The translations under genes and the position numbers were made by a program. Positions 10,931-19,251 of a stretch of DNA of 64,000 nt are shown here, in pieces. The stretch covers positions 1 through 64,000 of the forward strand of contig NZ_JAHHZF010000008.1 of NCBI RefSeq assembly GCF_018729455.1. Reading direction: 5' to 3'. Within the stretch, counting starts at the first letter, position 1. Each line of letters starts with the position of its first letter. The notes under the pieces were generated by a model that made no database searches, was not told where the DNA came from, and saw nothing but the letters and a program-made list of their open reading frames with translations. The DNA comes from Prosthecodimorpha staleyi (GTDB lineage Bacteria > Pseudomonadota > Alphaproteobacteria > Rhizobiales > Ancalomicrobiaceae).

Positions 10931-11200
10931 ATGAGAGTCGCGATCGGTCTCGCCACCGGACTCATGGTCCTCGGGATCGCCGGCGGAACCGCCGTGGCGG
11001 GCAACTCGACGATCAACTATGCCGACGGGACGAAGGCCCAGGTGATCACCAGCCCGACCGGAACGATCGTGCTGCAGTTCGACCGCAAGGGCGCGCGGGT
11101 CGGCAAGCAGACGCTGCCCGATGCCGGCGCCGCGGCGCATCTCGGCGTCGTCCAGCGTCTGAGCAAGCCGGGAAGCTCCGTCGTCCACAACCCCGAATAG
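10931..11200 (+). CDS. Small secreted protein, unknown function
   Basis: This 89-residue protein has a clear signal peptide: MRV, a hydrophobic core to about residue 18, then an Ala-Val-Ala cleavage site before GNST. The mature part of about 65 residues is polar and beta-rich (YADGTKAQVITSPTGTIVLQF) and has no cysteines or recognised motif. I do not recognise the family. A periplasmic or extracellular location is inferred. It stands alone between phaB and the broken Uma2 gene. A short GGGA element before ATG 10931 could serve as ribosome site. Confidence 0.6.
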   Translation: MRVAIGLATGLMVLGIAGGTAVAGNSTINYADGTKAQVITSPTGTIVLQFDRKGARVGKQTLPDAGAAAHLGVVQRLSKPGSSVVHNPE

Positions 11201-11415
11201 GCGCGCGAGGCGAGGGGCGTATGCTCGCCCTTCTGACCTTCGGCGATGCCGGGGATTGCCGCCGCCTCGTGCTGCAGGCCGAGGGCGGCCGGTCCAGTGC
11301 GTGAGACCGGGCGATCCCGAGCTTTCGAGCCGGCCCGCTCCTGCGACCCGCAGGGCGGGCCGTTTCCCTTTCGCACCGCTGCGCCTATGCTGGAACCGGT
11401 TCGACGAGGGCAGTC

Positions 11416-11994
11416 ATGGCGGAAGCTGTCGAGCAGGAGCGCCCGATCACGCTGGCGGAATTCGAGCGGCGGGCTGCCGACGCCGCCGACGGTCTTCGTC
11501 TCGAACTGGTCGACGGCCGGATCGTGATGATGTCCAATCCGACCGAGACCCACGAGCAGATCGTCTCGAATTTGGGCGCGCCGCTGAAGCTCGCCATGGA
11601 TGACCGGAATTGCCGGACCTCTCTCGGCGGCATGCGGGTCCAGGCCAATGACGATCTCGGGCGCTTCGACGGATGCCGTCCGGATATCGTCGTCCGCTGC
11701 GGGCCTCGCGGCGACCGCACCTGGATCACCGATCCGGTCGTCGTGGTCGAGGTGCTGTCGCCGTCGACCATGGACGTCGACCGCGGTCGCAAGCTGTGGT
11801 TCTAAAAGTCGCTGGCCAGCGTCTCGCATATCCTTTTGATCTATACGGATCAGATGCGTGTCGAACACTACCGGCGCGCTGGCGGCGATTGGTCGATGGA
11901 GGTTCTGACCCGGCCCGGCGACGATCTCGTGCTCGATGCCGTCGCGTACCGGTTCGACCTCGGGCGCATCTATTTCGATCTTCCGATCGGTTGA
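11416..11994 (+). pseudogene. Uma2-family (DUF820) endonuclease, broken by an in-frame stop
   Basis: The first 129 codons encode a Uma2/DUF820 PD-(D/E)XK nuclease fold: RLELVDGRIVMM, RPDIVV and VVEVLSPST carry the expected acidic active-site residues. Translation then meets TAA at 11803-11805, where the family has a Phe-Tyr-Lys segment. Reading on in the same frame gives 62 more codons matching the family C-terminus (SVSHILLIYTDQMRVEHYRR, then RIYFDLP) to a TGA at 11992-11994. One base change from a Tyr codon explains the break. The catalytic core remains before the stop, so a truncated protein might still fold. Uma2 genes are often scattered accessory genes of unclear role. Confidence 0.85.
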
Positions 11995-12155
11995 TCGCCC
12001 CCGCCGCCTGGGCGACGGGCGGACGACAGCCGGCCGGACATCGCAGAGGCGGACGTGCCGAAGGCGTTGCGGCGTCGGCCCGGCTGAGGGCGGCGCCGGT
12101 TCGGGCCGCCGGAGCGCTTTCCCGTCCATCGGACGATTTCCTCCGAACGCGAATT

Positions 12156-12276
12156 GCTCTAGAGCCTGTCCCGTCTGGATCGAAGCGATCCAGACGAAAA
12201 GGACTGGCTCAGGGTGTTGATGCTGGAGCATTTCCTGATGGATCGGATGATTCCATCCGATCCGGAAATGCTCTAG
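12156..12276. repeat. Two-hairpin palindromic intergenic repeat
   Basis: The element lies in the 315-base gap between the Uma2 pseudogene and the hydrolase, which has no gene. It begins and ends with GCTCTAG boxes. The first hairpin (12172-12196) has an 11-bp perfect stem CGTCTGGATCG and a 3-base loop. The second (12226-12273) has outer arms GAGCATTTCC/GGAAATGCTC and inner 10-bp arms GGATCGGATG/CATCCGATCC around ATTC. Such GAGCATTTCC-type mosaics recur in Hyphomicrobiales genomes (general knowledge), so this is probably a dispersed non-autonomous repeat. Confidence 0.7.
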
Positions 12277-12309
12277 GGATCGGCCCAGTCCCGCCGGAGG
12301 CCGCCGTTT

Positions 12310-13083
12310 ATGTCGTCGATCCTGCCCCATTCCGCCCGCGGTCCGGAAGGCCGGACGCCGATCGTGTTCCTGCACGGTTTCGCCGGTTCGCGCGAGACCT
12401 GGCTCGGCCAGCAGATCGCGCTGGAGACGCGCCGGCGTACCATCGCGTTCGATCTGCCCGGTCACGGCGCCGCGCTCGACTGGCCGGAGATCGGCCATGC
12501 CGGCATCTCGGCCAAGGCGGTGATCCAGTCCCTGTCGGCGATGGGCATCGAGCGCTTCCATCTCGCCGGTCATTCCATGGGCGGGGCGACGGCAGTGCTG
12601 GTCGCCATGAAGCTCGCCGAGGCGGAACGGGTCGCCAGCCTGACCCTGCTGGCGCCGGGCGGCTTCGGCGACGAAATCAACCAGCGCCTGCTGCGCCGCT
12701 TCGCGGTGGCAGTCGCCGAACACGAGATCCATGCGCTGCTGGAGCAGTTCTTCGGCTATGAGCGGCCGGTGCCGTTGGAGATCGCCCGCCACATGGCGGC
12801 CGAGCGGCGCGACCCGCGCGTGACGGCGGCGCTCGCCCGTATCGTCGAGGCGATCCTCGACGGCGAACGCCAGAAGAGCTTCGATCTGTCCCTTCTCGGC
12901 GGCCTGCCGCATCCGGTGCGGCTGATCTGGGGCAACCAGGATCGCGTGCTACCGACCCGGCAGTCGCGCCGCGCGCCCGGCACGGTCGGCGTCCATGTCT
13001 TCGCCGGCGTCGGGCACATGCCGCATCTGGAGGTGCCCCGGGAGGTGACGCGCATCCTGGTCGAGACCTGCGCCGCCGAATGA
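12310..13083 (+). CDS. Alpha/beta-fold hydrolase
   Basis: This 257-residue hydrolase has an oxyanion motif HGFAGSRETW (residues 22-31), nucleophile elbow GHSMGG with Ser89, a likely acid Asp in IWGNQDRVLP and the catalytic His in GVGHMPHLE near residue 238. It most resembles small lipase/esterase-like or acetoin-dehydrogenase-E2-associated hydrolases, and the substrate cannot be assigned. No signal peptide is seen, so it is probably cytosolic. It stands alone, preceded by the hairpin repeat. A GGAGG ribosome site lies about 10 bases before ATG 12310. Confidence 0.85.
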   Translation: MSSILPHSARGPEGRTPIVFLHGFAGSRETWLGQQIALETRRRTIAFDLPGHGAALDWPEIGHAGISAKAVIQSLSAMGIERFHLAGHSMGGATAVLVAMKLAEAERVASLTLLAPGGFGDEINQRLLRRFAVAVAEHEIHALLEQFFGYERPVPLEIARHMAAERRDPRVTAALARIVEAILDGERQKSFDLSLLGGLPHPVRLIWGNQDRVLPTRQSRRAPGTVGVHVFAGVGHMPHLEVPREVTRILVETCAAE

Positions 13084-13158
13084 ACCGGACCGGCATGGGC
13101 GACCCGGATCGGCGCTCCTGCCCCGTCGAAGCCGGGGGAGCGTACTGAAATTAAGGAT

Positions 13159-13188
13159 TCCGACCGGTCGGATTCGTTTCAAGTTGAA
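13159..13188. promoter_or_regulatory. Two adjacent palindromes in an AT-rich gap
   Basis: In the 255-base gap before the small membrane protein, a perfect 14-bp palindrome TCCGACCGGTCGGA (13159-13172) is followed five bases later by TTCAAGTTGAA (13178-13188). The surrounding sequence is visibly richer in A/T than its neighbours. The arrangement looks like an operator with a promoter. The bound regulator is unknown. Confidence 0.4.
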
Positions 13189-13338
13189 CTAAAAAGTCTC
13201 TTCAGACAGTGTCTGCCGCCGGGATCGACGTCGATGCCGGCGGCAAGGTCCCGATCCGCTCCCGATGCTTGAACGCAGCATGGCAGGCAACCGGCCTTTC
13301 GACGTGAGACGAACCACCGCTCTGGAAGGCCGCGCGAC

Positions 13339-13638
13339 GTGATGGTCATCGCATGCATCGCCCTTGCCCTGGTCGGCATGGCGGCCGGACTTTACCTCAA
13401 GATCAGAGGTTTGGCGGCGTTGGCGCTGCTGGCGCTGATCGTCGCCCTGCCGGTCTCCGCCCTGCATGGCGAGACCCTCGGCGGCACCATCCTCAATCTG
13501 ATCGCATTCCCGATCGCCGTTCAGGTCGGATATTTCGTCGCCCTGGTGATGCGCGCCCTGCGCGCCAGCCCGCAGGTCAGTCCGGACCGCACGCGGTCGC
13601 CGTCCGATCGCGTCGGCCTGCACATCAGGCCGTTCTGA
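13339..13638 (+). CDS. Small membrane protein, unknown function
   Basis: This 99-residue protein has three hydrophobic segments: about residues 2-20, 26-44 and 50-71. A polar basic C-terminal tail follows (residues 74-99). No motif is recognised. Start codons GTG 13339 and ATG 13342 are adjacent and either may be used. The gene stands alone, with palindromic sites in its upstream region, and faces the convergent aldo-keto reductase. Confidence 0.55.
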   Translation: MMVIACIALALVGMAAGLYLKIRGLAALALLALIVALPVSALHGETLGGTILNLIAFPIAVQVGYFVALVMRALRASPQVSPDRTRSPSDRVGLHIRPF

Positions 13639-13702
13639 TCGTCCCGCAGCGCCGAACGCTGGGGAGCGCGGGCGCCCGCGTCCCCCAGCGTTCCGACGTC
13701 CG

Positions 13703-14797
13703 TCACGGGCAGGGATTGGTGTGGCGCAGGTGGATCGCGTCGATGGCGGCTTCCAGTTCGGGGCTGATCGTCACACCCGTGGCGCCCATGCAGGTGGTCA
13801 GCTGGGCCATCGTGGTGGCGCCGAGAATGACCGACGTCACGAACGGCCGGGAGACCGCGAAGGCCAGTGCCATCTGGGCAGGGTCGAGCCCGTGCTCGGC
13901 AGCCAGATCGCAGTAGGCGGCGACGGCGGCGTCGGCATGCGGGGTCTCGTAGCGCTGCAGCCGGTTGAACAGGGTCTTGCGCGCGCCGACCGGCAGGGCG
14001 CCGTTGCGGTACTTGCCGGTCAGGTAACCCTGCGCCAGCGCCGAATAGGCGAGCAGCCCGACCTTCTCGCGCAGCGCCACTTCGGCCAGATTGACTTCGA
14101 AGGTCCGATTGACCAGCGAATAGGCGTTCTGAATCGACTGCACGCGGGCCGCACCGCTTTGCGCGGCCGCACCGAGCCAGCGCATCGTGCCCCAGGCGGT
14201 CTCGTTGGACAGGCCGATATGGCGGATGCGGCCGGCCTTCACATGCGCGTCGAGCGCGTCGAGGCTCTCCTCGATGGCGGTCTCGTCGGCGGCCGGTTCC
14301 GGCGTGCGCCAGATCACCGGGTTGGAGCCGAACTGCGGCACCGGGCGCTCGGGATAGTGGACCTGATAGAGGTCGATATAGTCGGTCTGCAGCCGCTTCA
14401 GGCTCTTGTGCACGGCTTCGTCGATCTGCCGGCGGGTCAGCCGGGTCGGCGCACCGTCGTCGCGCAGCCAGCCGTTCGGGCTGCGGCCGCTGACCTTGGT
14501 GGCCAGGACGATCTTGTCGCGGTTGCCGCGCGCGGCCAGCCAGGTGCCGATGATCCGTTCCGTCGAGCCCTGCGTCTCGGGCTTCGGCGGGATGGCGTAC
14601 ATCTCCGCCGTATCGATGAAATTGATGCCGTGATCGAGCGCGAAGTCGAGCTGCGCGTGGCCCTCGGCCTCGGTGTTCTGCTCGCCGAACGTCATGGTGC
14701 CCAGACAGAAGGCGCTGACCATCAGCCCGGTCGTGCCGAGCGGGCGATACTCCATGGCGCCGGGCGCCAGCAGGCCGGTTTCAGTGCGGATATTCAT
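13703..14797 (-). CDS. Aldo/keto reductase (Tas-like)
   Basis: This 364-residue NADPH-dependent oxidoreductase has a TIM-barrel fold. The tetrad is visible: Asp and Tyr in FIDTAEMYAIPP, Lys in LATKVSG and His in YQVHYPER. The insertion between strands and the YAIPPKPET segment resemble E. coli Tas, a broad-specificity reductase. The C-terminal cofactor site includes SVILGATTMAQL. The true start may be ATG 14755 (MEYRPLGTTG), where homology usually begins; the longer start adds 14 residues. It lies just downstream of the SGNH esterase gene on the same strand. Confidence 0.9.
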   Translation of the reverse strand: MNIRTETGLLAPGAMEYRPLGTTGLMVSAFCLGTMTFGEQNTEAEGHAQLDFALDHGINFIDTAEMYAIPPKPETQGSTERIIGTWLAARGNRDKIVLATKVSGRSPNGWLRDDGAPTRLTRRQIDEAVHKSLKRLQTDYIDLYQVHYPERPVPQFGSNPVIWRTPEPAADETAIEESLDALDAHVKAGRIRHIGLSNETAWGTMRWLGAAAQSGAARVQSIQNAYSLVNRTFEVNLAEVALREKVGLLAYSALAQGYLTGKYRNGALPVGARKTLFNRLQRYETPHADAAVAAYCDLAAEHGLDPAQMALAFAVSRPFVTSVILGATTMAQLTTCMGATGVTISPELEAAIDAIHLRHTNPCP

Positions 14798-14831
14798 GCG
14801 TCGACGACTCCGGGTGGTCGGTGGCGGACCG

Positions 14832-15503
14832 TCACGACCGTCGTGTCAGGGCACGGCCGATCAGGTCCTCCACCATGGGCAGGATGCGACCCACGATCAG
14901 ATCCACGCCGGCGCGGTTCGGGTGGATTCCGTCGGGCTGGTTGAGGCGGGGATCGAGGACGACGCCCTCGAGAAAGAACGGATCGTATAGAGCGCCGTGC
15001 TTTTCCGCCACCTCCCGGAAGAGGGGGTCATATGCGTTCGCATAGGCTTCGCCCATGTTGCGCGGCGCGCGCATGCCGGTGACCAGGACCGGCATGCGGG
15101 CGGCGAGGCGGCCGACGATCTCGTCGAGCGCTGCGCGCGTGGTCGCCGGGGGCAGACCGCGCAACGCGTCGTTGGCGCCGAACTCGACGATCGCCGCATC
15201 CGCGTCCTCCGGTGTGGACCAGTCGAGCCGGGCGAGGCCCTGGTCGGAGGTGTCGCCGGAAACGCCGGCATTGATCACTTCGACGTGATAACCCTTCGCC
15301 TTGAGCGCCGCCTCCAGGCGGACCGGAAAGGCGTCGCCGGGCGGCAGGCCGTAGCCGGCGGTCAGGCTGTCGCCGAGTGCGACGATGCGGACCGTCCGGG
15401 CGGCGGGCGCGGCGGCCCATCCGGGGCCGGTGGCGGCTTGGCCGAGCGTCGCCAGGCTGGCCAGGGCGGCGAGAACGCTGCGGCGGGACGGGGTTGCGGT
15501 CAT
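14832..15503 (-). CDS. Arylesterase/lysophospholipase (TesA-like SGNH hydrolase)
   Basis: This 223-residue exported hydrolase has a twin-Arg-like, Ala-rich signal peptide (residues 1-32). SGNH block I GDSLTAGYG contains nucleophile Ser46, the GxND block is EFGANDALRG, and the Asp-His pair lies in QPDGIHPN near the C-terminus. It matches TesA, a periplasmic esterase/thioesterase/lysophospholipase. It is divergent from a YbbA-like ATPase and YbbP-like permease, the same arrangement as tesA-ybbA-ybbP in E. coli, which supports the assignment. Confidence 0.9.
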   Translation of the reverse strand: MTATPSRRSVLAALASLATLGQAATGPGWAAAPAARTVRIVALGDSLTAGYGLPPGDAFPVRLEAALKAKGYHVEVINAGVSGDTSDQGLARLDWSTPEDADAAIVEFGANDALRGLPPATTRAALDEIVGRLAARMPVLVTGMRAPRNMGEAYANAYDPLFREVAEKHGALYDPFFLEGVVLDPRLNQPDGIHPNRAGVDLIVGRILPMVEDLIGRALTRRS

Positions 15504-15605
15504 GGAAAAGACTCCGGCCTGTCATCTGGATCCCGGGCGGGCGCCTCCCATATGAGCCCGCTGAGGCCCCGCGACCAGGGGCGTCCCAACTGCGGAGCTT
15601 CGCTT

Positions 15606-16349
15606 TTGTCCGAACCCCTCGTCGACCTTGCGGATCTTCGCCTGACCCTCGGCAAGGGGGCCGTCGCCGTCGAGGTGCTGAAGGGGGCCACGCTCGCCGT
15701 CGAGGCGGGCGAATCGGTCGGCATCGTCGGGCCCTCGGGCTCGGGCAAGTCGACCCTGCTGATGGTCATGGCGGGTCTGGAGCGGGTCCAGTCCGGCCGG
15801 GTCCGCGTCGCGGGCGCCGACCTCTCGGCGATGGACGAGGACCAGCTGGCACTGTTCCGCGGCCGGCATGTCGGCATCGTGTTCCAGTCCTTCCATCTCG
15901 TGCCCAACATGACCGCGTTGGAGAATGTCGCCGTGCCGCTCGAACTGGCCGGCATCCCGCAGGCCTTCGAGCGGGCGCGCACCGAGCTGGCCGCGGTCGG
16001 TCTGGCGCAGCGGACCGGGCACTATCCGGCCGAGATGTCGGGTGGCGAGCAGCAGCGGGTCGCGATCGCGCGCGCCCTGGTCGGCCGGCCCGCCATCGTC
16101 ATCGCCGACGAGCCGACCGGCAATCTCGATGCCGCGACCGGCCGGCAGGTTGCCGACCTCCTTTTCGCCAAGCAGGCCGAGCGCGGGGCGACGCTGGTGC
16201 TGGTCACCCACGACGCCGCGCTCGCCCGCCGCTGCGCGCGCATGGTCCATGTCTCGGGCGGCCGGATCGTGGCCGGACCCGACGCGACGACCGAAGCCGG
16301 GGCGGCGGCGTCGGGAGCGGCCGCGGCCCTGTCGGCGACCGGGGCGTGA
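15606..16349 (+). CDS. ABC transporter ATPase, YbbA/LolD-like
   Basis: This 247-residue ATPase belongs to the MacB/LolD/YbbA group. It has Walker A GPSGSGKST (residues 42-50), the Q-loop VFQSFHLVPNMTALENV, signature MSGGEQQR and Walker B IVIADEPTGNLD. I place the start at TTG 15606 because homology begins there (SEPLVDLADLRLTL) and a GGAG ribosome site lies 8 bases upstream; no closer ATG or GTG fits. It pairs with the large FtsX-type permease starting 8 bases after its stop. The pair is thought to act on envelope lipids or lipoproteins rather than import. Confidence 0.9.
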   Translation: MSEPLVDLADLRLTLGKGAVAVEVLKGATLAVEAGESVGIVGPSGSGKSTLLMVMAGLERVQSGRVRVAGADLSAMDEDQLALFRGRHVGIVFQSFHLVPNMTALENVAVPLELAGIPQAFERARTELAAVGLAQRTGHYPAEMSGGEQQRVAIARALVGRPAIVIADEPTGNLDAATGRQVADLLFAKQAERGATLVLVTHDAALARRCARMVHVSGGRIVAGPDATTEAGAAASGAAAALSATGA

Positions 16350-16356
16350 TGCGGCG

Positions 16357-19041
16357 ATGACGGCTCTGCTTGAGAGGCTCCGGATGTTGATGTCGCCGTC
16401 CGCCGACCGGCATCCGCGTGCGGCTGGCGCGCCGGGCGGCGATCGGGGCGTCGCGGCCGCCCAATCCTTCGCGGCGGCCCAATCCCTGGCGACCGCGCTG
16501 CGCTTCGCCCTGCGCGAACTGCGCGGCGGGCTCGGCGGGTTCCGCATCTTCATTCTGTGCATCGCACTCGGCGTGGCGGCGATCGCCGGCGTCAACTCGG
16601 TGCGCCGCGCGATGACCGAGACCATCGCCGAGGAGGGGCAGAGCATCCTCGGCGGCGACCTCGCCTTCGCGCTGGTCAACCGCGAGGCGAGCCCGGCGGA
16701 GGCGGCCAGCATCGGCCGGCTCGGCACGGTCTCGGTCGCCGCGACGCTGCGCGCCATGGCACGCAAGGGCGACGGCGTCGACCAGACGCTGGTCGAGATC
16801 AAGGCGGTCGATGCCGCCTATCCGCTCTACGGCCGGCTGGAGGCCGAGACGGCCGGCGGCGTGATCGCGGACGACGCGCGCGGGTTGCTCGCCCGCGACG
16901 GGCGCGGCCGCTACGGCGCGCTGGTCGAGGTGCCGCTGATGGTCCGGCTCGGCCTGGCGATCGGCGACGAGATTTCGGTCGGAACCGCGCAATTCACCGT
17001 GGCCGGGGTGGTCCGGTCCGAGCCCGACAAGGTCGCCGGCGGCGTCGGCTTCGGGCCGCGGCTGCTGATCGGGGAGGCCGCATTGCGCGAGACCGGGCTT
17101 CTGCAGCCCGGCAGTCTGGTGCGCTGGCACTACCGGGTGAAGCTCGCATCCCAGGTCGCCGACGAGGCCGGGTTGCGGGCGCTGGCGAACGGAATCGAGA
17201 CGGCCCATCCGGATGCCGCCTTCGAAACGCGCAGCCGCGCCAATGCGGCACCGAGCCTGAAGCGCAACATCGATCGCTTCGCACAGTTCCTGACCCTGGT
17301 CGGGCTGACCGCGCTGATCGTCGGCGGCGTCGGTGTCGCCAATGCGGTCAGGGCCTATCTGGACGGCAAGCGCGACGTGATCGCGACGCTGAAATGCCTC
17401 GGCGCGTCCGGCAGCTTCGTCTTCCGGGTCTATTTCCTGCAGATCCTGGCGATCGCCGGCCTCGGCATTGTTGCAGGCCTGGTTCTCGGGTCGATCGCAC
17501 CGCCGATCGCCGGCTATTTCCTGTCCGGCGTGCTGCCGATCGGCGCGCGCGCCGTGCTCTATCCGGCCGAACTCGGCCTTGCCGTCGCCTATGGGTTCCT
17601 GGTCGCGGTCGCCTTCGCCAGCATACCGCTCGGCCGAGCCCACGACGTTCCGCCGACGGCGCTGTTCCGCGACGCCGTCGAGCCGGACCGGCGCCTGCCG
17701 CGGCCGCGCTATCTTGTGCTGGTCGGCGCGGCGCTCGCCGGCCTCGCCGCCCTGGCACTGGGGCTCGCCGAGGACCGCGTCGCGGCGCTTCTCTATCTCG
17801 CCGCGCTCGGCGCCGCCTTCGGGCTCCTGCGCCTCGTCGCCATCGGCGTGATTGCGCTCGCCGCCCGGATGCCGTCGCCGCCTTCGGCCGAACTGCGTCT
17901 GGCTTTGCGCAACATCCACCGGCCCGGCGCGCCGACTGGGTCGGTCGTGTTGTCGCTCGGCCTCGGCATGACGCTGCTCGTCACCCTGGCGCTCGTCGAC
18001 GCCAATCTGCGCGACCAGATCCGCCAGCAATTGCCGAAGCATGCGCCGAGCTTCTTCTTCATGGACGTGCCCAACCGCCAGGTGCCTGAGTTCAATGCCC
18101 TGGTGCGGCGCGAGGCCCCCGATGCCCAACTGGTCGACGTGCCCATGCTGCGCGGCCGGATCGTCGCGCTGAAAGGCGTGCCGGCGGCCAGCGTGACCCC
18201 GGCGCGCGAGGCGGCCTGGGTTCTGACCGGCGACCGCGGCATCACCTATTCGGACAGCCTGCCGGAAAACTCCCGGATGGTCTCGGGCTCCTGGTGGGCC
18301 AAGGACTATGCCGGCCCGCCGCTGGTCTCCTTCGAGGAGGATATCGCCCGCGGGCTCGGGCTTGCCATCGGCGACAGCGTGCGGGTCAACGTGCTCGGCC
18401 GGGAGTTCGAAGCGAAGATCGCCAATTTCCGCCGTCTGCAATGGGAGACGCTCGGCATCAACTTCGTGATGGTGTTCTCGCCCAACACCTTCCGCGGGGC
18501 GCCGCATTCCTTCCTGGCCACGGTCACCTGGGCGGATGGCGGCACGGCCGACAAGGAGGTCGACCTCCTGCGCAAGGTCACCGCGGCCTTCCCCGTCGTC
18601 ACTACGATCCGCGTCAAGGACGCCCTGCAGGCGGTCGACGATCTGGTCGGCAAGCTCGCCGACGGGGTCGGGGCGGCGGCCGGCGTGACGCTGGCGACGG
18701 CGGTGCTGGTGCTTGCCGGCGCACTCGCGGCGGGCCAGCGCCGGCGTATCTACGACGCCGTGGTCTTGAAGACGCTCGGGGCGACGCGTCGGCGCATCCT
18801 GACCGCCTTCGCCTTCGAATATGGCCTCGTCGGCCTCGCTGCGGCGCTGTTCGGCCTTGTCGCCGGCAGCGCGGCGGCCTGGATGGTCCTGTCCAGGATC
18901 ATGGGCCTGACCTTTGCGCTGGATGCCGCCGTGGCGATCGGTTCGGTCGCCCTGGCGCTGGCGGCCACGCTCGGATTCGGCCTCTACGACACCTGGCGGG
19001 CCCTCGGCGCCAAGGCGGCCCCGGTGCTGCGCCATTTGTGA
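16357..19041 (+). CDS. FtsX-family ABC permease (YbbP-like)
   Basis: This 894-residue inner-membrane protein has one N-terminal helix (about residues 65-85 in FIFILCIALGVAAIAGV) and a large periplasmic domain. Two FtsX four-helix modules follow, one in the middle and one at the C-terminus (YDAVVLKTLGATRRRIL marks the second). The duplicated FtsX plan and length match YbbP. It works with the YbbA-like ATPase encoded 8 bases upstream. The divergent TesA-like esterase suggests a shared role in periplasmic lipid or lysophospholipid handling (inference from conserved neighbourhood). ATG 16357 was taken as start; ATG 16384 is an alternative. Confidence 0.9.
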   Translation: MTALLERLRMLMSPSADRHPRAAGAPGGDRGVAAAQSFAAAQSLATALRFALRELRGGLGGFRIFILCIALGVAAIAGVNSVRRAMTETIAEEGQSILGGDLAFALVNREASPAEAASIGRLGTVSVAATLRAMARKGDGVDQTLVEIKAVDAAYPLYGRLEAETAGGVIADDARGLLARDGRGRYGALVEVPLMVRLGLAIGDEISVGTAQFTVAGVVRSEPDKVAGGVGFGPRLLIGEAALRETGLLQPGSLVRWHYRVKLASQVADEAGLRALANGIETAHPDAAFETRSRANAAPSLKRNIDRFAQFLTLVGLTALIVGGVGVANAVRAYLDGKRDVIATLKCLGASGSFVFRVYFLQILAIAGLGIVAGLVLGSIAPPIAGYFLSGVLPIGARAVLYPAELGLAVAYGFLVAVAFASIPLGRAHDVPPTALFRDAVEPDRRLPRPRYLVLVGAALAGLAALALGLAEDRVAALLYLAALGAAFGLLRLVAIGVIALAARMPSPPSAELRLALRNIHRPGAPTGSVVLSLGLGMTLLVTLALVDANLRDQIRQQLPKHAPSFFFMDVPNRQVPEFNALVRREAPDAQLVDVPMLRGRIVALKGVPAASVTPAREAAWVLTGDRGITYSDSLPENSRMVSGSWWAKDYAGPPLVSFEEDIARGLGLAIGDSVRVNVLGREFEAKIANFRRLQWETLGINFVMVFSPNTFRGAPHSFLATVTWADGGTADKEVDLLRKVTAAFPVVTTIRVKDALQAVDDLVGKLADGVGAAAGVTLATAVLVLAGALAAGQRRRIYDAVVLKTLGATRRRILTAFAFEYGLVGLAAALFGLVAGSAAAWMVLSRIMGLTFALDAAVAIGSVALALAATLGFGLYDTWRALGAKAAPVLRHL

Positions 19042-19163
19042 CGAAGTCGGTGACGGCTGTCATCCGATCAGGCCCGGGTGGGCGCGAATTCCCATTTCCG
19101 CCGAGACTGTTGACCTTGCGCGAGGAATGGGCCCCAAGATGATATTTTCCTGACCGATGCCGC

Positions 19164-19192
19164 TTGCGGAGGAACGCAACCCCTCCCATATT
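19164..19192 (+). promoter_or_regulatory. Candidate promoter of the BI-1 gene
   Basis: TTGCGG (19164-19169) and CATATT (19187-19192) are separated by 17 bases, 60 bases before the BI-1 start. This is a moderate sigma-70 match in the 210-base gap after the YbbP-like gene. Confidence 0.35.
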
Positions 19193-19251
19193 GTCGATGA
19201 CCGCCGCCTCCTGATGCGGTGGACCGTATCGATTTCGAAAGGATTTCACCG

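Noticed and set aside
8305-11016. Very long reverse-strand open frame (about 900 codons) opposite phaA, phaB and the small secreted gene
   Set aside because: It runs across several well-supported genes and gaps, has no family motif, and is the usual by-product of GC-rich codon bias.
16204-19035. Reverse-strand open frame of over 900 codons opposite the FtsX permease
   Set aside because: The forward strand encodes a clear permease with motifs throughout; the reverse frame is compositional.
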